A stretch of 64,000 nucleotides of DNA from Actinocorallia sp. API 0066 (GCF_020991275.1 NZ_JAJLQY010000010.1:186001-250000); one strand, 5' to 3'. Shown: positions 45,752-54,910, numbered from the stretch's first letter. Made by a program: numbers and translations. The notes: a model not told the origin generated them from the letters alone.

Positions 45752-45933
45752 GGCGGCGGGTCCTCCGTGGGAATCTCCCGCACATATTACTGACCGGTAC
45801 TCACCGGAGTTCTGTCCGCGGCTGTGGTGTACGCCATAGCGGTGCAGTACACGAAACACCGACCCAACTTGTGACATATCGGCTTACTCACCGGCGTCGG
45901 CGCTGCGTAAAGTGACGCGCGCGGAGGTGACGG

Positions 45934-47637
45934 GTGAACCGAGATCAGATCGCGCACAACCTCGACTCGCTCGGGGCGAAGCTCGCGAACATCCCCGGCG
46001 CGCCGCGCAGCCTCCTGGAGATCAGGGTCCGGTGGCTCCTCATGACCGCGGTCCTGGGGGCCAACGCGGTCGGCGCGGCGGTCGTGCTGGTGTTCGTGCT
46101 CGTCGTGCTGCCCAACCCCGAAGAGGTGGAACGGCTCTACCCGAACGCCGATCTCGTCAACGTCATCGCGTTCGTCTCCTATCCGGTCGTGGCCGTGCCG
46201 ATCGCCATGTGGTGGGCCCTGAAGCTGTTCGCCCCGCTGCGCCGCCTGGTGCGGGAGCAGACCACCAACCCCGACCGCGAGCAGCGGCACTCGGTCCTGC
46301 TGGGGCCCGCGCGCCTCAGCCTCATCCAGGCGGTCCTGTGGATCGTGGGCGCGACCGGCTGGACGATCCTCAACGCCTTCTACGGCCCGCTCATGGCCCT
46401 GAAGATGGGCATGACATGCCTGCTCGGCGGCATCACCACGATCGTGCTCGTCTACCTCATGACCGAACGGCTGCTGCGTCCGGCGGCGGCGCTCGTCCTG
46501 GCCACCAAGCCGCCGCGCGAACACCTGTTCTCGCGGGTGCGCACCCGCGCGATGCTCACCTGGGCGCTCGGCACCGCGGTGCCCATGCTCGGCCTCATCG
46601 TCATCGCGATCGTCGCGCTCACCGACCCCGACTTCGACGCCTTCGAGGCCGGGCTTTCGAGCCTCGTCCTGGGCTGCGTCGCCCTGTTCATCAGCTTCCA
46701 GGTGACCTGGTGGGCGTCCCAGGCGATCGGCGACCCCGTCAGGACGGTGCGCGAGGGCATGGCGCGGGTCTCGCGCGGCGACCTGGACACCGAGATCTCC
46801 GTGTTCGACGCGAGTGAGCTCGGCCAGCTCCAGGCGGGCTTCAACACGATGGTGGCGGGCCTGCGCGCGCACGAGCGCCTCCAGGACCTCTTCTCGCGGC
46901 ACGTCGGCAGCGACGTCGCGGAGCTCGCGCTCAACTCAGACATCTCGCTCGGCGGCGAGACCCAGGAGGTGGCCGTGCTGTTCGTCGACCTGGCGGGGTC
47001 GACGCGGATGGCCGCCGAACGCCCGCCGGACGAGGTCGTGGCGCTGCTGAACCTCTTCTTCGGCGTCGTCGTGGACTGCGTGAACCGCAACGGCGGCTGG
47101 ATCAACAAGTTCGAGGGCGACGCCGCGCTCGCCATCTTCGGCGCGCCCGCCGAACTCGACCTCGCGGGCGGCCACGCGCTCGCCGCGGGCCGCGAGATGG
47201 CCGTGGAGCTGCGCGCGCGGGTGCCGGAGCTGACCGCGGGCATCGGCGTCTCCCGAGGGGCCGTCGTGGCCGGTTACATCGGCGCGGAGCAGCGGTTCGA
47301 ATACACCGTCATCGGGGACCCGGTGAACGAGGCGGCGCGGCTGAGCGACCTCGCCAAGACCGCGCCGGGACGGGTCCTCGCCTCGGCCCAGGTCCTCGCG
47401 GACGCCGACGAGCTCGAACGGTTCCGCTGGGAGACGGGCCAGACCATCACGCTGCGGGGACGGCCGCGCCCCACGGTGCTCGTCCACCCGCTCGTCCCGG
47501 TCGATCCCGAGGCGCCGCTGCCCGAGTTCGTCGCGCGGGCCCGGGGCCTGCGTCGGCGGCGGCGCATCCTGCCGCTGCTCCCGCTGCTGCGGCCGCCCCG
47601 CCGCGAGGGCGACGGAAAGTTATCCACAGGCCGCTAA
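45934..47637 (+). CDS. Membrane class III adenylate/guanylate cyclase with HAMP
   Basis: The 567-residue product has about six membrane helices (residues 33 to 262), a HAMP domain (about 263-315, DPVRTVREGMARVSRGDLDT) and a cyclase homology domain (about 340-510). Both metal-binding aspartates are present, in LFVDLAGSTRMAAE and INKFEGDAALAIFG. The segment FEYTVIGDPVNEAARLSDLA includes the transition-state region. It resembles the mycobacterial Rv1318c-type cyclases. cAMP is the likelier product. The GTG start follows GGAGG by six bases. Confidence 0.92.
   Translation: MNRDQIAHNLDSLGAKLANIPGAPRSLLEIRVRWLLMTAVLGANAVGAAVVLVFVLVVLPNPEEVERLYPNADLVNVIAFVSYPVVAVPIAMWWALKLFAPLRRLVREQTTNPDREQRHSVLLGPARLSLIQAVLWIVGATGWTILNAFYGPLMALKMGMTCLLGGITTIVLVYLMTERLLRPAAALVLATKPPREHLFSRVRTRAMLTWALGTAVPMLGLIVIAIVALTDPDFDAFEAGLSSLVLGCVALFISFQVTWWASQAIGDPVRTVREGMARVSRGDLDTEISVFDASELGQLQAGFNTMVAGLRAHERLQDLFSRHVGSDVAELALNSDISLGGETQEVAVLFVDLAGSTRMAAERPPDEVVALLNLFFGVVVDCVNRNGGWINKFEGDAALAIFGAPAELDLAGGHALAAGREMAVELRARVPELTAGIGVSRGAVVAGYIGAEQRFEYTVIGDPVNEAARLSDLAKTAPGRVLASAQVLADADELERFRWETGQTITLRGRPRPTVLVHPLVPVDPEAPLPEFVARARGLRRRRRILPLLPLLRPPRREGDGKLSTGR
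47619..47629 (+). promoter_or_regulatory. DnaA-box-like site 4
   Basis: GTTATCCACAG lies in the last codons of the cyclase gene (reading KLSTGR), just before its stop. Unlike the other three copies it is inside coding sequence. Confidence 0.45.
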
Positions 47638-47652
47638 GCGATCTTGAACGAG

Positions 47653-48039
47653 ATGACGCAGAGTTGCGGCATGGACATCAAGATGAGTTTCCGTGAACCG
47701 CGCGTCCGAGCGGGCGCATCCGTCTGCGAGCTGGAGCTGTACGCCGACAGGCTGGTGTTCGGCGGGTCGGCGCTGCGCGTCCTGCGCCGCGCCGAGCTGG
47801 TGCTCGACGTGCCGTACCACGAGGTCACCGCGGTCGAGCTGCCCGCGCGGCGCTCGGTCGCGGCGCTGCGCGAGCGCCACCCCAAGGCGTACTTCACGTG
47901 GACCGACGAGGAGGACGCCAGGCTGCGGACGCTCCTGGGCGAGGGCGTCCCGCTCCACGCGATCTGCGCCGAGCTGGGAAGGGGGCGCAACGCGGTGCTG
48001 GCCAGAACGCTGAGGCTCGGCGTGCTCAGAGCCGACTGA
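47653..48039 (+). CDS. Hypothetical protein with Myb/SANT-like C-terminal helix set
   Basis: The 128-residue product has an N-terminal beta-rich part (ASVCELELYADRLVFGGSAL). Its C-terminal three-helix region FTWTDEEDARLRTLLGEGVP then AICAELGRGRNAVLARTLRL resembles Myb/SANT-like or helicase-associated DNA-binding helices. It may bind DNA, but no family is assigned. Possible starts are TTG 47644, ATG 47653 and ATG 47671; none has a strong ribosome site. It follows the cyclase gene closely. Confidence 0.6.
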   Translation: MTQSCGMDIKMSFREPRVRAGASVCELELYADRLVFGGSALRVLRRAELVLDVPYHEVTAVELPARRSVAALRERHPKAYFTWTDEEDARLRTLLGEGVPLHAICAELGRGRNAVLARTLRLGVLRAD

Positions 48040-48079
48040 AGCGGCGCGGGCGCCCGCCCCCTGATGGTCGAATGGGGGG

Positions 48080-48799
48080 ATGGACCAGCGCATGCTGGGG
48101 AAGGTGCGGGCACTGCTGCGCAAGGCGGAGTCCACCGAGTTCCCCCGGGAGGCCGAGGCGTTCACCGCGCGGGCGCAGGAGCTGATCGCCAGGCACAACC
48201 TGGACGCGGCCCTCCTCGCGGCGGGCGCGGCGGGCGCCTCCGGCGGGTCCGGCGGGCCCGCCGGGGAGGGCCCCGGCGAGCGCCGGGTGTCGGTCGGCAG
48301 GCCCTATCCGGGGCCGAAGGCGATGCTGCTGCATGTGGTGGCCGAGGCCAACCGGTGCCGCTCGGTGTGGCACCGGGAGCGCGGCGAGGCGACGGTGCTC
48401 GGCTTCCCCGCCGACCTCGACGCCGTCGAGCTGCTCTACACCTCGCTGCTGGTGCAGGCGACGGGGGCGATGGTGCGGGCGGGCGCCCACACCGACGTGC
48501 TCGGCCGCTCGCGCACCCGCTCCTTCCGGCACGCGTTCCTCTCCGCGTACGCGCTGCGGATCGGGGAGCGGCTGCGCGAGGCGGCCGAGCGGGCCGTCGA
48601 CGCCACGGCGGCGCCGGGGCTGGGCCTGGTGCTCGCCTCGCGGGACGAGGCCGTCGCCCGGCGGGTGGCCGAGCGCTTCCCCCGGCTGCGGCGCTTCCGT
48701 GGCGGCGGGGCCACCAACGCGGACGGCTGGGCGCACGGCAGAGCGGCGGCCGACCGTGCGGCGCTCGGCCACACCGCACTAGCATCGGACCATGAGTAG
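48080..48799 (+). CDS. DUF2786 protein (copy 1)
   Basis: The 239-residue product begins with the DUF2786 motif KVRALLRKAESTEFPREAEA then FTARAQELIARHNLD. A Gly/Ala-rich linker and a conserved second part follow (MLLHVVAEANRCRSVWHRER, VLGFPADLDAVELLYTSLLV). The function of the family is unknown. The second half is nearly the same as that of the gene at 49823, so these are paralogs. Its end overlaps the next gene by eight bases. Confidence 0.8.
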   Translation: MDQRMLGKVRALLRKAESTEFPREAEAFTARAQELIARHNLDAALLAAGAAGASGGSGGPAGEGPGERRVSVGRPYPGPKAMLLHVVAEANRCRSVWHRERGEATVLGFPADLDAVELLYTSLLVQATGAMVRAGAHTDVLGRSRTRSFRHAFLSAYALRIGERLREAAERAVDATAAPGLGLVLASRDEAVARRVAERFPRLRRFRGGGATNADGWAHGRAAADRAALGHTALASDHE

Positions 48800-49100
48800 C
48801 CGAACAGACACCGAGCGTTTTCTACGGGTCACGCTCGACCTGGTCGTCGAGGTCACCGACGCGGCCTCCCTGCGCGAGACGGCGCTGGCCGACCTGCGGG
48901 TCCGGCAGCCCGACCCGGCGGAGTTCGAGGAGCAGCACGACCAGATCGTCGCGGACGAGACGGGCGCCTCCGCGCTGCGCTGGCTGATCAGCCCGGAGGC
49001 CGTGCTCGGCCTCGTCGACCGGATCGAGGAGATCGACCCGGTCGAGGCGATGCTGGAGATCAGCGAGTCCGAGGGCGCGCTGGAGTCCGCCGAGGAGTGA
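48792..49100 (+). CDS. Hypothetical acidic protein, 102 residues
   Basis: A small acidic, helical protein (RFLRVTLDLVVEVTDAASLR at the start, EIDPVEAMLEISESEGALES at the end). No family is recognised and there are no cysteines, signal or membrane segment. Overlap with the DUF2786 gene implies joint translation, so the two products may act together. A hairpin terminator follows. Confidence 0.7.
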   Translation: MSSRTDTERFLRVTLDLVVEVTDAASLRETALADLRVRQPDPAEFEEQHDQIVADETGASALRWLISPEAVLGLVDRIEEIDPVEAMLEISESEGALESAEE

Positions 49101-49137
49101 AAGGAGGACGTCTCAGGCGCCGGGCGCGGCACCCCGT

Positions 49138-49162
49138 GTGCCGGGCGCGGACGGCCCGGCAC
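49138..49162. terminator. Terminator after the DUF2786/hypothetical pair
   Basis: GTGCCGGGC and GCCCGGCAC form a perfect 9-base stem with a 7-base loop, between convergent genes. Confidence 0.65.
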
Positions 49163-49170
49163 GGCGCGGG

Positions 49171-49737
49171 TCAGGCGCGGCGCAGCTGCCAGACGGTCTT
49201 GGAGTAGCCGGAGCCGTCCTTGACGGTCTGCCGGATGGTGAGCTTCTTGGCCGTGCAGGTGTACTGCGCGGCCCGGGGCACCACGCCCTGGTCGCCGCCG
49301 GTGCGCACGGCCTTGGCGACGCTGTGCCGCTGGGTCAGCAGACCGGCCTTGACGGTCAGCACGGCGTCGCCGGAGGCGGACTTCCGCTTGCCCGTGACCT
49401 TGCCCTTGCCCGAGCCCGTGATGGTGTTGTTCATCCGCAGCGTCTTCACCAGGGTCAGGGTGGCCTGGGTAGGCACGCCCTGCACCTTGCCCTTGCCGGT
49501 GAGCGGCTTGGACCCGCTGAAGTTGTAGGTCGCCTTGCCGTTCTTGGCGAGGGTCAGCTTGATGTCCTTGCCTCCGCGCAGGTCGAACTCAAGGCCGTCG
49601 GCGCGGATCTGTGCCTGGGCCGAGGTGACCTTCCACTTGCCCGTCCAGCACTTGGGGGCGGCGGACGCGGAGGTACCCGTCACCGCCACTCCGGTCGCTG
49701 CGACGACGAGCGCACCGAGCACGGCGATTGCACGCAT
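49171..49737 (-). CDS. Secreted protein of unknown function
   Basis: The 188-residue product has a clear signal peptide (MRAIAVLGALVVAATGVAVT, cleavage near SASAAP). A mature lysine-, threonine- and glycine-rich beta protein follows, with two widely spaced cysteines (PKCWTGKW and YTCTAKKL) that could form a disulfide. The fold may be lipocalin-like, but no family is recognised. GGGAGATG precedes the ATG. It lies between the two DUF2786 genes on the opposite strand. Confidence 0.7.
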   Translation of the reverse strand: MRAIAVLGALVVAATGVAVTGTSASAAPKCWTGKWKVTSAQAQIRADGLEFDLRGGKDIKLTLAKNGKATYNFSGSKPLTGKGKVQGVPTQATLTLVKTLRMNNTITGSGKGKVTGKRKSASGDAVLTVKAGLLTQRHSVAKAVRTGGDQGVVPRAAQYTCTAKKLTIRQTVKDGSGYSKTVWQLRRA

Positions 49738-49822
49738 GTGACATCTCCCTCACTGACAAGGCATTCCGGGGCACCCTAGAGCAAACCGATTCGGCAGAGA
49801 AGAGGGATGGCACGATGGGCCG

Positions 49823-50785
49823 GTGACTGATCCGCAGCAACTGATCACCGCGGCGATGGACGCCCAGCTCAGCGGCGATCTGCGCGCGTGGGACTCCGCG
49901 ACGGCTCTGCTGTCGGCTGATCCCGCCGCCGAGGGCCCGCTGCTCGCGGCGCTCGCCACGGCCCGCGCGAACGCCGCCGCGCGCGGCTGGACCGAGCAGG
50001 ACCTGAGCCGCCATCTCACCCGGTTCCGCTCGCCCGCCCACGCCGCGCTGCTCGCCGCGCCGTCCCTGGGCTCCCGCGACCGCCTGGAAGCCGTCGAGCG
50101 GGTCGTGGAGACGCTGTGCGCGCTCGCGCGGCTGCCGCGGATCGCCGCGCTGAGCCGGACCGAGCGGCCCGACCACCCGGCGCTCGGCCGGATCAGGGCG
50201 CTGCTGGCCAAGGCCGAGTCGACCGCGTTCCCGGCCGAGGCCGAGGCGCTGGTGGCGCGCGCCCAGGCGCTGATGACCCGGCACAGCCTCGACCGGGCGG
50301 CGCTCGCCGAGCCGTCGGACGCGCCCACCGGTGCCCGGCTCGCCGTCGACGGCCCGTACGAGGAGGCCAAGGCGACGCTGCTGCACGTGATAGCCGAAGC
50401 CAACCGCTGCCGCTCGGTCTGGCAGTCCGAGCTGGGCTTCTCGACGGTCCTCGGCTACCCGGCCGACCTGGACGCCGTCGAGCTGCTCTACACGTCGCTG
50501 CTGGTGCAGGCCGACGCCGCGATGCCGAAGAACGGGTCGCGGCGGGCCTTCCGGGAGAGCTTCCTTACGTCGTTCGCCCACCACATCGGGGAGCGCCTGC
50601 TGCGGGTCGTGGAGGCCGAGACGGACGCGAGCCTCCTGCCCGTTCTCTCCCGTCGAGATGAGGCGGTGGGCAAGGCACTGGATAGTCTCTTTCCCGAACT
50701 CACCTCCGTGCGCGCGCGGCGCGTCCGCGACGTCGCGGGGTGGGAGCAGGGCAGGCGGGCGGCCCATGAGGCCGACCTGGGCTGA
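49823..50785 (+). CDS. DUF2786 protein (copy 2)
   Basis: The 320-residue product has an extra N-terminal helical part (about 1-125). The DUF2786 motif RIRALLAKAESTAFPAEAEA and then LLHVIAEANRCRSVWQSE and VLGYPADLDAVELLYTSLLV follow. The last 190 residues parallel copy 1. A GTG start is used and no strong ribosome site is evident. It precedes the signal peptidase gene by 44 bases. Confidence 0.8.
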   Translation: MTDPQQLITAAMDAQLSGDLRAWDSATALLSADPAAEGPLLAALATARANAAARGWTEQDLSRHLTRFRSPAHAALLAAPSLGSRDRLEAVERVVETLCALARLPRIAALSRTERPDHPALGRIRALLAKAESTAFPAEAEALVARAQALMTRHSLDRAALAEPSDAPTGARLAVDGPYEEAKATLLHVIAEANRCRSVWQSELGFSTVLGYPADLDAVELLYTSLLVQADAAMPKNGSRRAFRESFLTSFAHHIGERLLRVVEAETDASLLPVLSRRDEAVGKALDSLFPELTSVRARRVRDVAGWEQGRRAAHEADLG

Positions 50786-50829
50786 CCTCTTTACGTGACC
50801 GATACCGCCATACGATCTAGGGTGACCGC

Positions 50830-51375
50830 GTGACGTCTGCCAAGACCGACAGATCCTTCTTCCGTGAGCTCCCGTTCCTTGCGGTCACCGCCGTGGTCCT
50901 GGCGCTGCTCATCAGGACGTTCGTGCTCCAGACGTTCTACATACCCTCCGGGTCGATGGAACGGACGCTGCACGGCTGTGAGGGCTGCACGCGCGACAGG
51001 GTGATCGTCGAGAAGGTCAGCTACCTGTTCACCGACCCCGATCCGGGCGACATCATCGTGTTCCACGGCACCGGCGACTGGCCGCGTGAGGACCTCATCA
51101 AGCGGGTCGTCGCGGTCGGCGGCCAGAAGGTCAAGTGCTGTGAGGCGGGCAAGGTCGTCGTCGACGGGGAGCCGCTGGACGAGCCGTACCTCTACCAGGA
51201 CGACCACCGGGCGTTCAAGGAGGTCACCGTCCCCGAGGGCATGCTGTGGGTGATGGGCGACCACAGGTCCGGTTCGTCGGACTCGCGGGACAACGGCTTT
51301 GTGCCGGTCGACTCGGTCGTGGGCCACGCCCGGCTGATCATCTGGCCGGTCACCCGCTGGGACTGGCTCGGCTGA
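50830..51375 (+). CDS. lepB: Signal peptidase I
   Basis: The 181-residue enzyme has one N-terminal membrane helix (about 14-34), catalytic Ser42 in IPSGSMERT and general base Lys91 in DLIKRVVAVGG. The GDHRSGSSDSRDNGFVP box is near the C-terminus. It removes signal peptides from exported proteins outside the membrane. The cysteine-rich bit HGCEGCTRDR after the active serine is unusual. AGGGTGACC precedes the GTG. The plain single-helix form is typical of actinomycetes, which often carry several copies. Confidence 0.93.
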   Translation: MTSAKTDRSFFRELPFLAVTAVVLALLIRTFVLQTFYIPSGSMERTLHGCEGCTRDRVIVEKVSYLFTDPDPGDIIVFHGTGDWPREDLIKRVVAVGGQKVKCCEAGKVVVDGEPLDEPYLYQDDHRAFKEVTVPEGMLWVMGDHRSGSSDSRDNGFVPVDSVVGHARLIIWPVTRWDWLG

Positions 51376-51395
51376 GCCCTCCCGGCCGCCTGATG

Positions 51396-51427
51396 GGGTG
51401 ACGCGCCCGGACGGGGAAGCGTCACCC
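51396..51427. terminator. Terminator between signal peptidase and membrane protein genes
   Basis: GGGTGACGC and GCGTCACCC form a perfect 9-base stem with a 14-base loop, between two convergent genes. Confidence 0.65.
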
Positions 51428-51435
51428 GATCACCG

Positions 51436-52494
51436 CTACACGGCCGTCTGCGGCTCTCTGACGGCCTCCGGGAAGAACCTGTCGAGGCCGTGCCAGCAGA
51501 CGGCGAGCACGCCCGCCGCGACGGTCCAGGCGCCCATCGCGTAGGGCGGCGCCTCCCACAGCCAGCCCTGGGCGACGAACGCGAGCGACAGGGCGCCGAC
51601 CGTCAGCAGGGCGCCGACGACGGGCAGCCGGGGCAGGTACCGGAAGGACAGGTCGATGACGACCGCCCCGACGACGAGGAAGAACGGCCACGCGGAGTGC
51701 GGGAAGCCGCCGAGTCCGAGGAGCACTCCCGTGACAGCCCGGTAGGCGAGGTATCCGGCCGCCACGCAGGTCGCCGTCCACCGCAGGCCGGTGAAGCGCC
51801 GCGCGAGGACGAGTATGAGCATCGCCCCGATGCCCGTCCACAGGGGGTAGACCCAGTAGGAGACGGGCTGGGCGAACTGCTCGACCATGATGTCGTCCAC
51901 CGGGCGGCCCATCTGCTGCGCCGCGAAGGACAGCAGGCTGGGCTCGGCCTCCGGGTTGCCCGCGTACCACGCCTTCAGCGCGTAGACGCCGTACTCCTGG
52001 TGCAGCGCGGGGAAGTGCCAGTTCTCCAGGAAGAACGCGAAGAACACCGCGCGGCGCACCCCCGTGGACGCCCGGATCATCCCGATGAGCATGAGCCCGG
52101 TGCCGATGTAGAGCAGCGCGTGCGAGGAGCTCCAGGCGGTGATGTCCAGGCCGTTGATCCGGTGGTTCACCACGTCGATCGGGATGGCGATCATGAAGGC
52201 TGCCATGCCGACCTCGACGAAGCGCTTGGCGATCTTGTCGAGCCCGTAGCCGGTGTACCAGTGCAGCCCGACGAGGGCCATCGCGATGACCGTCCCCGCG
52301 CTGTTCAGGAGGTGCGGGGGGGCGAAGTCGTCGCGCAGCCACTTGAAGTGCCACGAGACGTCCCAGGACGAACCAACCAATTTCAGGCTGAAGGCAAGGA
52401 TCCAGGCCCGCAGAAGAAAGCGCTGAAGCTCTTCGGGAGTCGCGCGTCCCGGCTTTCCTCTGGTGAGTGCGCTGGTGGAGACCGGCGTGAGCAT
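51436..52494 (-). CDS. Polytopic membrane protein of unknown function
   Basis: The 352-residue product has roughly nine hydrophobic segments and the conserved-looking loops GSSWDVSWHFKWLRDDFAPP, VGLHWYTGYGLDK and FFLENWHFPALHQEYGVYAL. Histidines and tryptophans recur at the membrane edges. I do not recognise a family. The start at MLTPVST is chosen for lack of a better one; GTG 52515 and TTG 52530 would add up to 12 residues. It is divergent from the RNase H-like gene. Confidence 0.75.
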   Translation of the reverse strand: MLTPVSTSALTRGKPGRATPEELQRFLLRAWILAFSLKLVGSSWDVSWHFKWLRDDFAPPHLLNSAGTVIAMALVGLHWYTGYGLDKIAKRFVEVGMAAFMIAIPIDVVNHRINGLDITAWSSSHALLYIGTGLMLIGMIRASTGVRRAVFFAFFLENWHFPALHQEYGVYALKAWYAGNPEAEPSLLSFAAQQMGRPVDDIMVEQFAQPVSYWVYPLWTGIGAMLILVLARRFTGLRWTATCVAAGYLAYRAVTGVLLGLGGFPHSAWPFFLVVGAVVIDLSFRYLPRLPVVGALLTVGALSLAFVAQGWLWEAPPYAMGAWTVAAGVLAVCWHGLDRFFPEAVREPQTAV

Positions 52495-52603
52495 GCGGGC
52501 AATAGTGCCGTTCACCCGGCCTTGTGACAATGGTGAACCTGGGCCGTCCTCCGCGCGTCACCTCAGAGAACAAAGAACCTCGCCCGGCAGGGAGGTGTCG
52601 ACG

Positions 52604-53458
52604 TTGTCCCCCCGTATGACCACCGCCCAGTTCCGCACCGTCTACCAGAGCCTGCCTCCCGTCCTCCAGCTACGGTTCAGCCGACTCCAGCGTTATGTAC
52701 TGGTCGCCCTGGAGTGCGAGGGTTGCTCGCGTGTGGGCGTACTGACCCACCTCGCCCTGACCTCGGCCTCTGCGGGCGCTTACGCCGAGGCGGCCACCGT
52801 CGTCGGCCTCGCCGAACGCGCCGTGCGCGACGACGGCCACTCCCACCCCGTGTCCGTCGCGGCGGCCCACAAGCCCCGTACGGCTCCGAAGAAGAAACCC
52901 GAGTACCTCACCGGCGACATCGGCCGCTGGAGCGGCACACGCCCGCTGGTGGCCGCGACGGACGCGTCATGGAAGGACGGGTGGGGCGGCACGGGCTTCC
53001 TCACCACCGACGGCCGCTGGGGCTTCGGCTCCTGGCGGGCCGCCCCGCAGGACCCGGCCGGGCCGTCCAAGATCCTCGTCACCGAGCTGCGCGCCGTCCG
53101 GCTACTGCTGTGCGCCGCGCCGCCGACCTCCGGGATGACCGTCCTCGTCGACAGCCTCGGCGCGCTGGCACTCCTGCGCAGATGGCGGCGCGGCGACGTC
53201 CGCGCGATGCCGCCCGGCTGCTCCGCGCCCGATGTGGCGTCGCTCGCCCGGCTCGTCGCGCGCTCGCCCGGGCTGCGCTTCCGGCACGTCAAGGCGCACA
53301 GCGGACACCTGCTCAACGAGGCGGCCGACGCGCTCGCCTCGATAGGCAGGCGGCACGCCTCGTCGGCGCTGAGCGTCCGCGACGCGGAGGAACGGGCCGT
53401 CGGCCTGGTCGACGCCTTCCTCACGAGCTGGAGCAACAGGCCCAGGATGACGGCGTAG
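52604..53458 (+). CDS. RNase H-like domain protein
   Basis: The 284-residue product has an N-terminal part of about 110 residues with no assigned family and a C-terminal RNase H fold. It shows Asp in LVAATDASWKDG, Glu in LVTELRAVRLLL, Asp in VLVDSLGALALL, and the HVKAHSGHLLNEAADALA ending with His and Asp. All catalytic positions are present, so hydrolysis of RNA in RNA-DNA hybrids is plausible. The TTG start eight bases after GGGAGG is preferred to an ATG at 52616 and a GTG next to the ribosome site. Confidence 0.8.
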   Translation: MSPRMTTAQFRTVYQSLPPVLQLRFSRLQRYVLVALECEGCSRVGVLTHLALTSASAGAYAEAATVVGLAERAVRDDGHSHPVSVAAAHKPRTAPKKKPEYLTGDIGRWSGTRPLVAATDASWKDGWGGTGFLTTDGRWGFGSWRAAPQDPAGPSKILVTELRAVRLLLCAAPPTSGMTVLVDSLGALALLRRWRRGDVRAMPPGCSAPDVASLARLVARSPGLRFRHVKAHSGHLLNEAADALASIGRRHASSALSVRDAEERAVGLVDAFLTSWSNRPRMTA

Positions 53459-53479
53459 CAGGGCTCAAGCCTCCCGGCC

Positions 53480-54478
53480 TCAGCCCGGCCCGACGGGAGG
53501 TTTGAGCACCGGCCACCAGGCGACGAGGTCGTCCGGGTGGTAGGCCGCGTCGAGCGTCAGCAGACCCGGCACCTCCGGATGGCGCCTAGCGGCCGTCCAG
53601 GAGCGCGCGTAGGACGGCGGATCAAGGACGAGCACACGCGTCTCGCCCAGAAGCGGGATGTCGGCGGGCACCCCCTCGTTCCACACCTCCTCGCCATGCG
53701 CGTCCGTGAGATCCCACCAGCCCTCGACGGGCGGAAGCGACGGATCAGCCTCCCCGTCGGCGAAGGCCGCCACCCAGCCCGGATGCGGCGCGTGCCCCTG
53801 CACCGACCCGCCCACCAGGAGCCCCGCCAGCAGGGTGTGCAGCTGGAAGTTGTCGGTGACGCCCCGCATCGTCACCGTCCAGCCCTGACGGGTCGGCCGG
53901 TGCAGGACCAGCAGCGGCTCGCCGTCCAGGACCCTGCGGAGCTCCTGGACGCCCTGGAGCGCCTCGCAGTGGACGACGGCCCTGTCCACACCCTCGTCGA
54001 AGTCGGCCACCGCCGCCCGGGTCGCCGGCGAGTACCGCAGCAGCGCCAGCGCGCCCCGCGCGAACTGCGGCAGCGCGTACCAGCACTGCATCGAGACCTT
54101 CGCCCGGTCGCCCATGAGCTGGACCGTCCGCTCCCAGATCTCCCGGCTCGGGCCCGCGGCGGCCGGAGGCGGAGTGCCGCCCCACGCGTCCGCGAAAGCC
54201 AGCGCGCCCGCCGCGACCCCGCTCAGCCGCTCCACGATCGGGATGCCGTCGGCGTCGGCGCCGCGCTCGGCCAGCGCGCCCGCCATCACCGCCAGCCAAC
54301 CGCCGCGCTGCGGCATCACCTCGGCCGCGGTGTCCACGAGCAGGTTCGCCGCCGCCGTCATCTCGTCCCTGGGCGCCTCCCCCGACGCCGCCCGCATGAC
54401 GTCCTCCAGCAGCCGCCGGAACTGCGGGTCACCGGTGCGCGCGGCCTCGGCGAGCGAGCGGCAGACACGCAGCAACAT
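53480..54478 (-). CDS. Hypothetical protein, 332 residues
   Basis: A soluble-looking protein with a helical N-terminal half (RSLAEAARTGDPQFRRLLED) and a mixed C-terminal half rich in Trp and Pro (GWWDLTDAHGEEVWNEGVPA). No domain is recognised. GGAG lies five bases before the ATG. It converges with the RNase H gene and is followed in the opposite direction by the tRNA pair. Confidence 0.7.
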   Translation of the reverse strand: MLLRVCRSLAEAARTGDPQFRRLLEDVMRAASGEAPRDEMTAAANLLVDTAAEVMPQRGGWLAVMAGALAERGADADGIPIVERLSGVAAGALAFADAWGGTPPPAAAGPSREIWERTVQLMGDRAKVSMQCWYALPQFARGALALLRYSPATRAAVADFDEGVDRAVVHCEALQGVQELRRVLDGEPLLVLHRPTRQGWTVTMRGVTDNFQLHTLLAGLLVGGSVQGHAPHPGWVAAFADGEADPSLPPVEGWWDLTDAHGEEVWNEGVPADIPLLGETRVLVLDPPSYARSWTAARRHPEVPGLLTLDAAYHPDDLVAWWPVLKPPVGPG

Positions 54479-54666
54479 GGCATCTCCACGAGGACTGGGG
54501 GAAATCCCTGGATGAGACCGTTCTTGATCGGGCCCGGTTCGTCCGGCGTCCGTGCCGACGGCACCCTTCGGATGGTATGCCAGACGAGACGCGGCGTGAC
54601 GACCGCGCCAACCCGGAAGCCAGGACCGCGAACCACCCGCCGATCACCCCCCTCGGAGAATCCGAG

Positions 54667-54696
54667 TTGGCACCAGTCCCCCGCATCGCCTAAGCT
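54667..54696 (+). promoter_or_regulatory. Promoter of the tRNA-Asp/tRNA-Phe unit
   Basis: TTGGCA and TAAGCT are spaced by 18 bases and end 50 bases before tRNA-Asp, a fair match to a housekeeping promoter. The rest of the 267-base gap before the tRNAs holds nothing else I can identify. Confidence 0.5.
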
Positions 54697-54745
54697 TTCC
54701 GACGTTGCCCCGGAGCGAAGCGCAAGGCCCCGGGAGCAGCACCAA

Positions 54746-54819
54746 GGTCCTGTGGAGCAGTTGGAGTGCTCGCCACCCTGTCAAGGTGGAGGTCGCGGGT
54801 TCAAGTCCCGTCAGGACCG
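54746..54819 (+). tRNA. tRNA-Asp (anticodon GTC)
   Basis: GGTCCTG pairs with CAGGACC. The anticodon arm is CCACC-CTGTCAA-GGTGG with GTC as anticodon. The T arm is GCGGGTTCAAGTCCCGT. The CCA end is not encoded. It is followed after 14 bases by tRNA-Phe. Confidence 0.96.
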
Positions 54820-54833
54820 CTTCCCCATATCCC

Positions 54834-54910
54834 GGCCAGGTAGCTCAGTTGGTACGAGCGACCGCCTGAAAAGCGGTAGGTCGGCGGTTCGACCCCGCCC
54901 CTGGCCACCA
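54834..54910 (+). tRNA. tRNA-Phe (anticodon GAA)
   Basis: GGCCAGG pairs with CCTGGCC. The anticodon arm is ACCGC-CTGAAAA-GCGGT with GAA as anticodon, and CCA is encoded. A strong terminator follows, so the two tRNAs probably form one transcript. Confidence 0.96.

Noticed and set aside
51422-52573. Arg/His-rich minus frame overlapping the polytopic membrane protein gene
   Set aside because: The frame shifted by one gives a clean multi-helix membrane protein with consistent codon use, so this one is a shadow.
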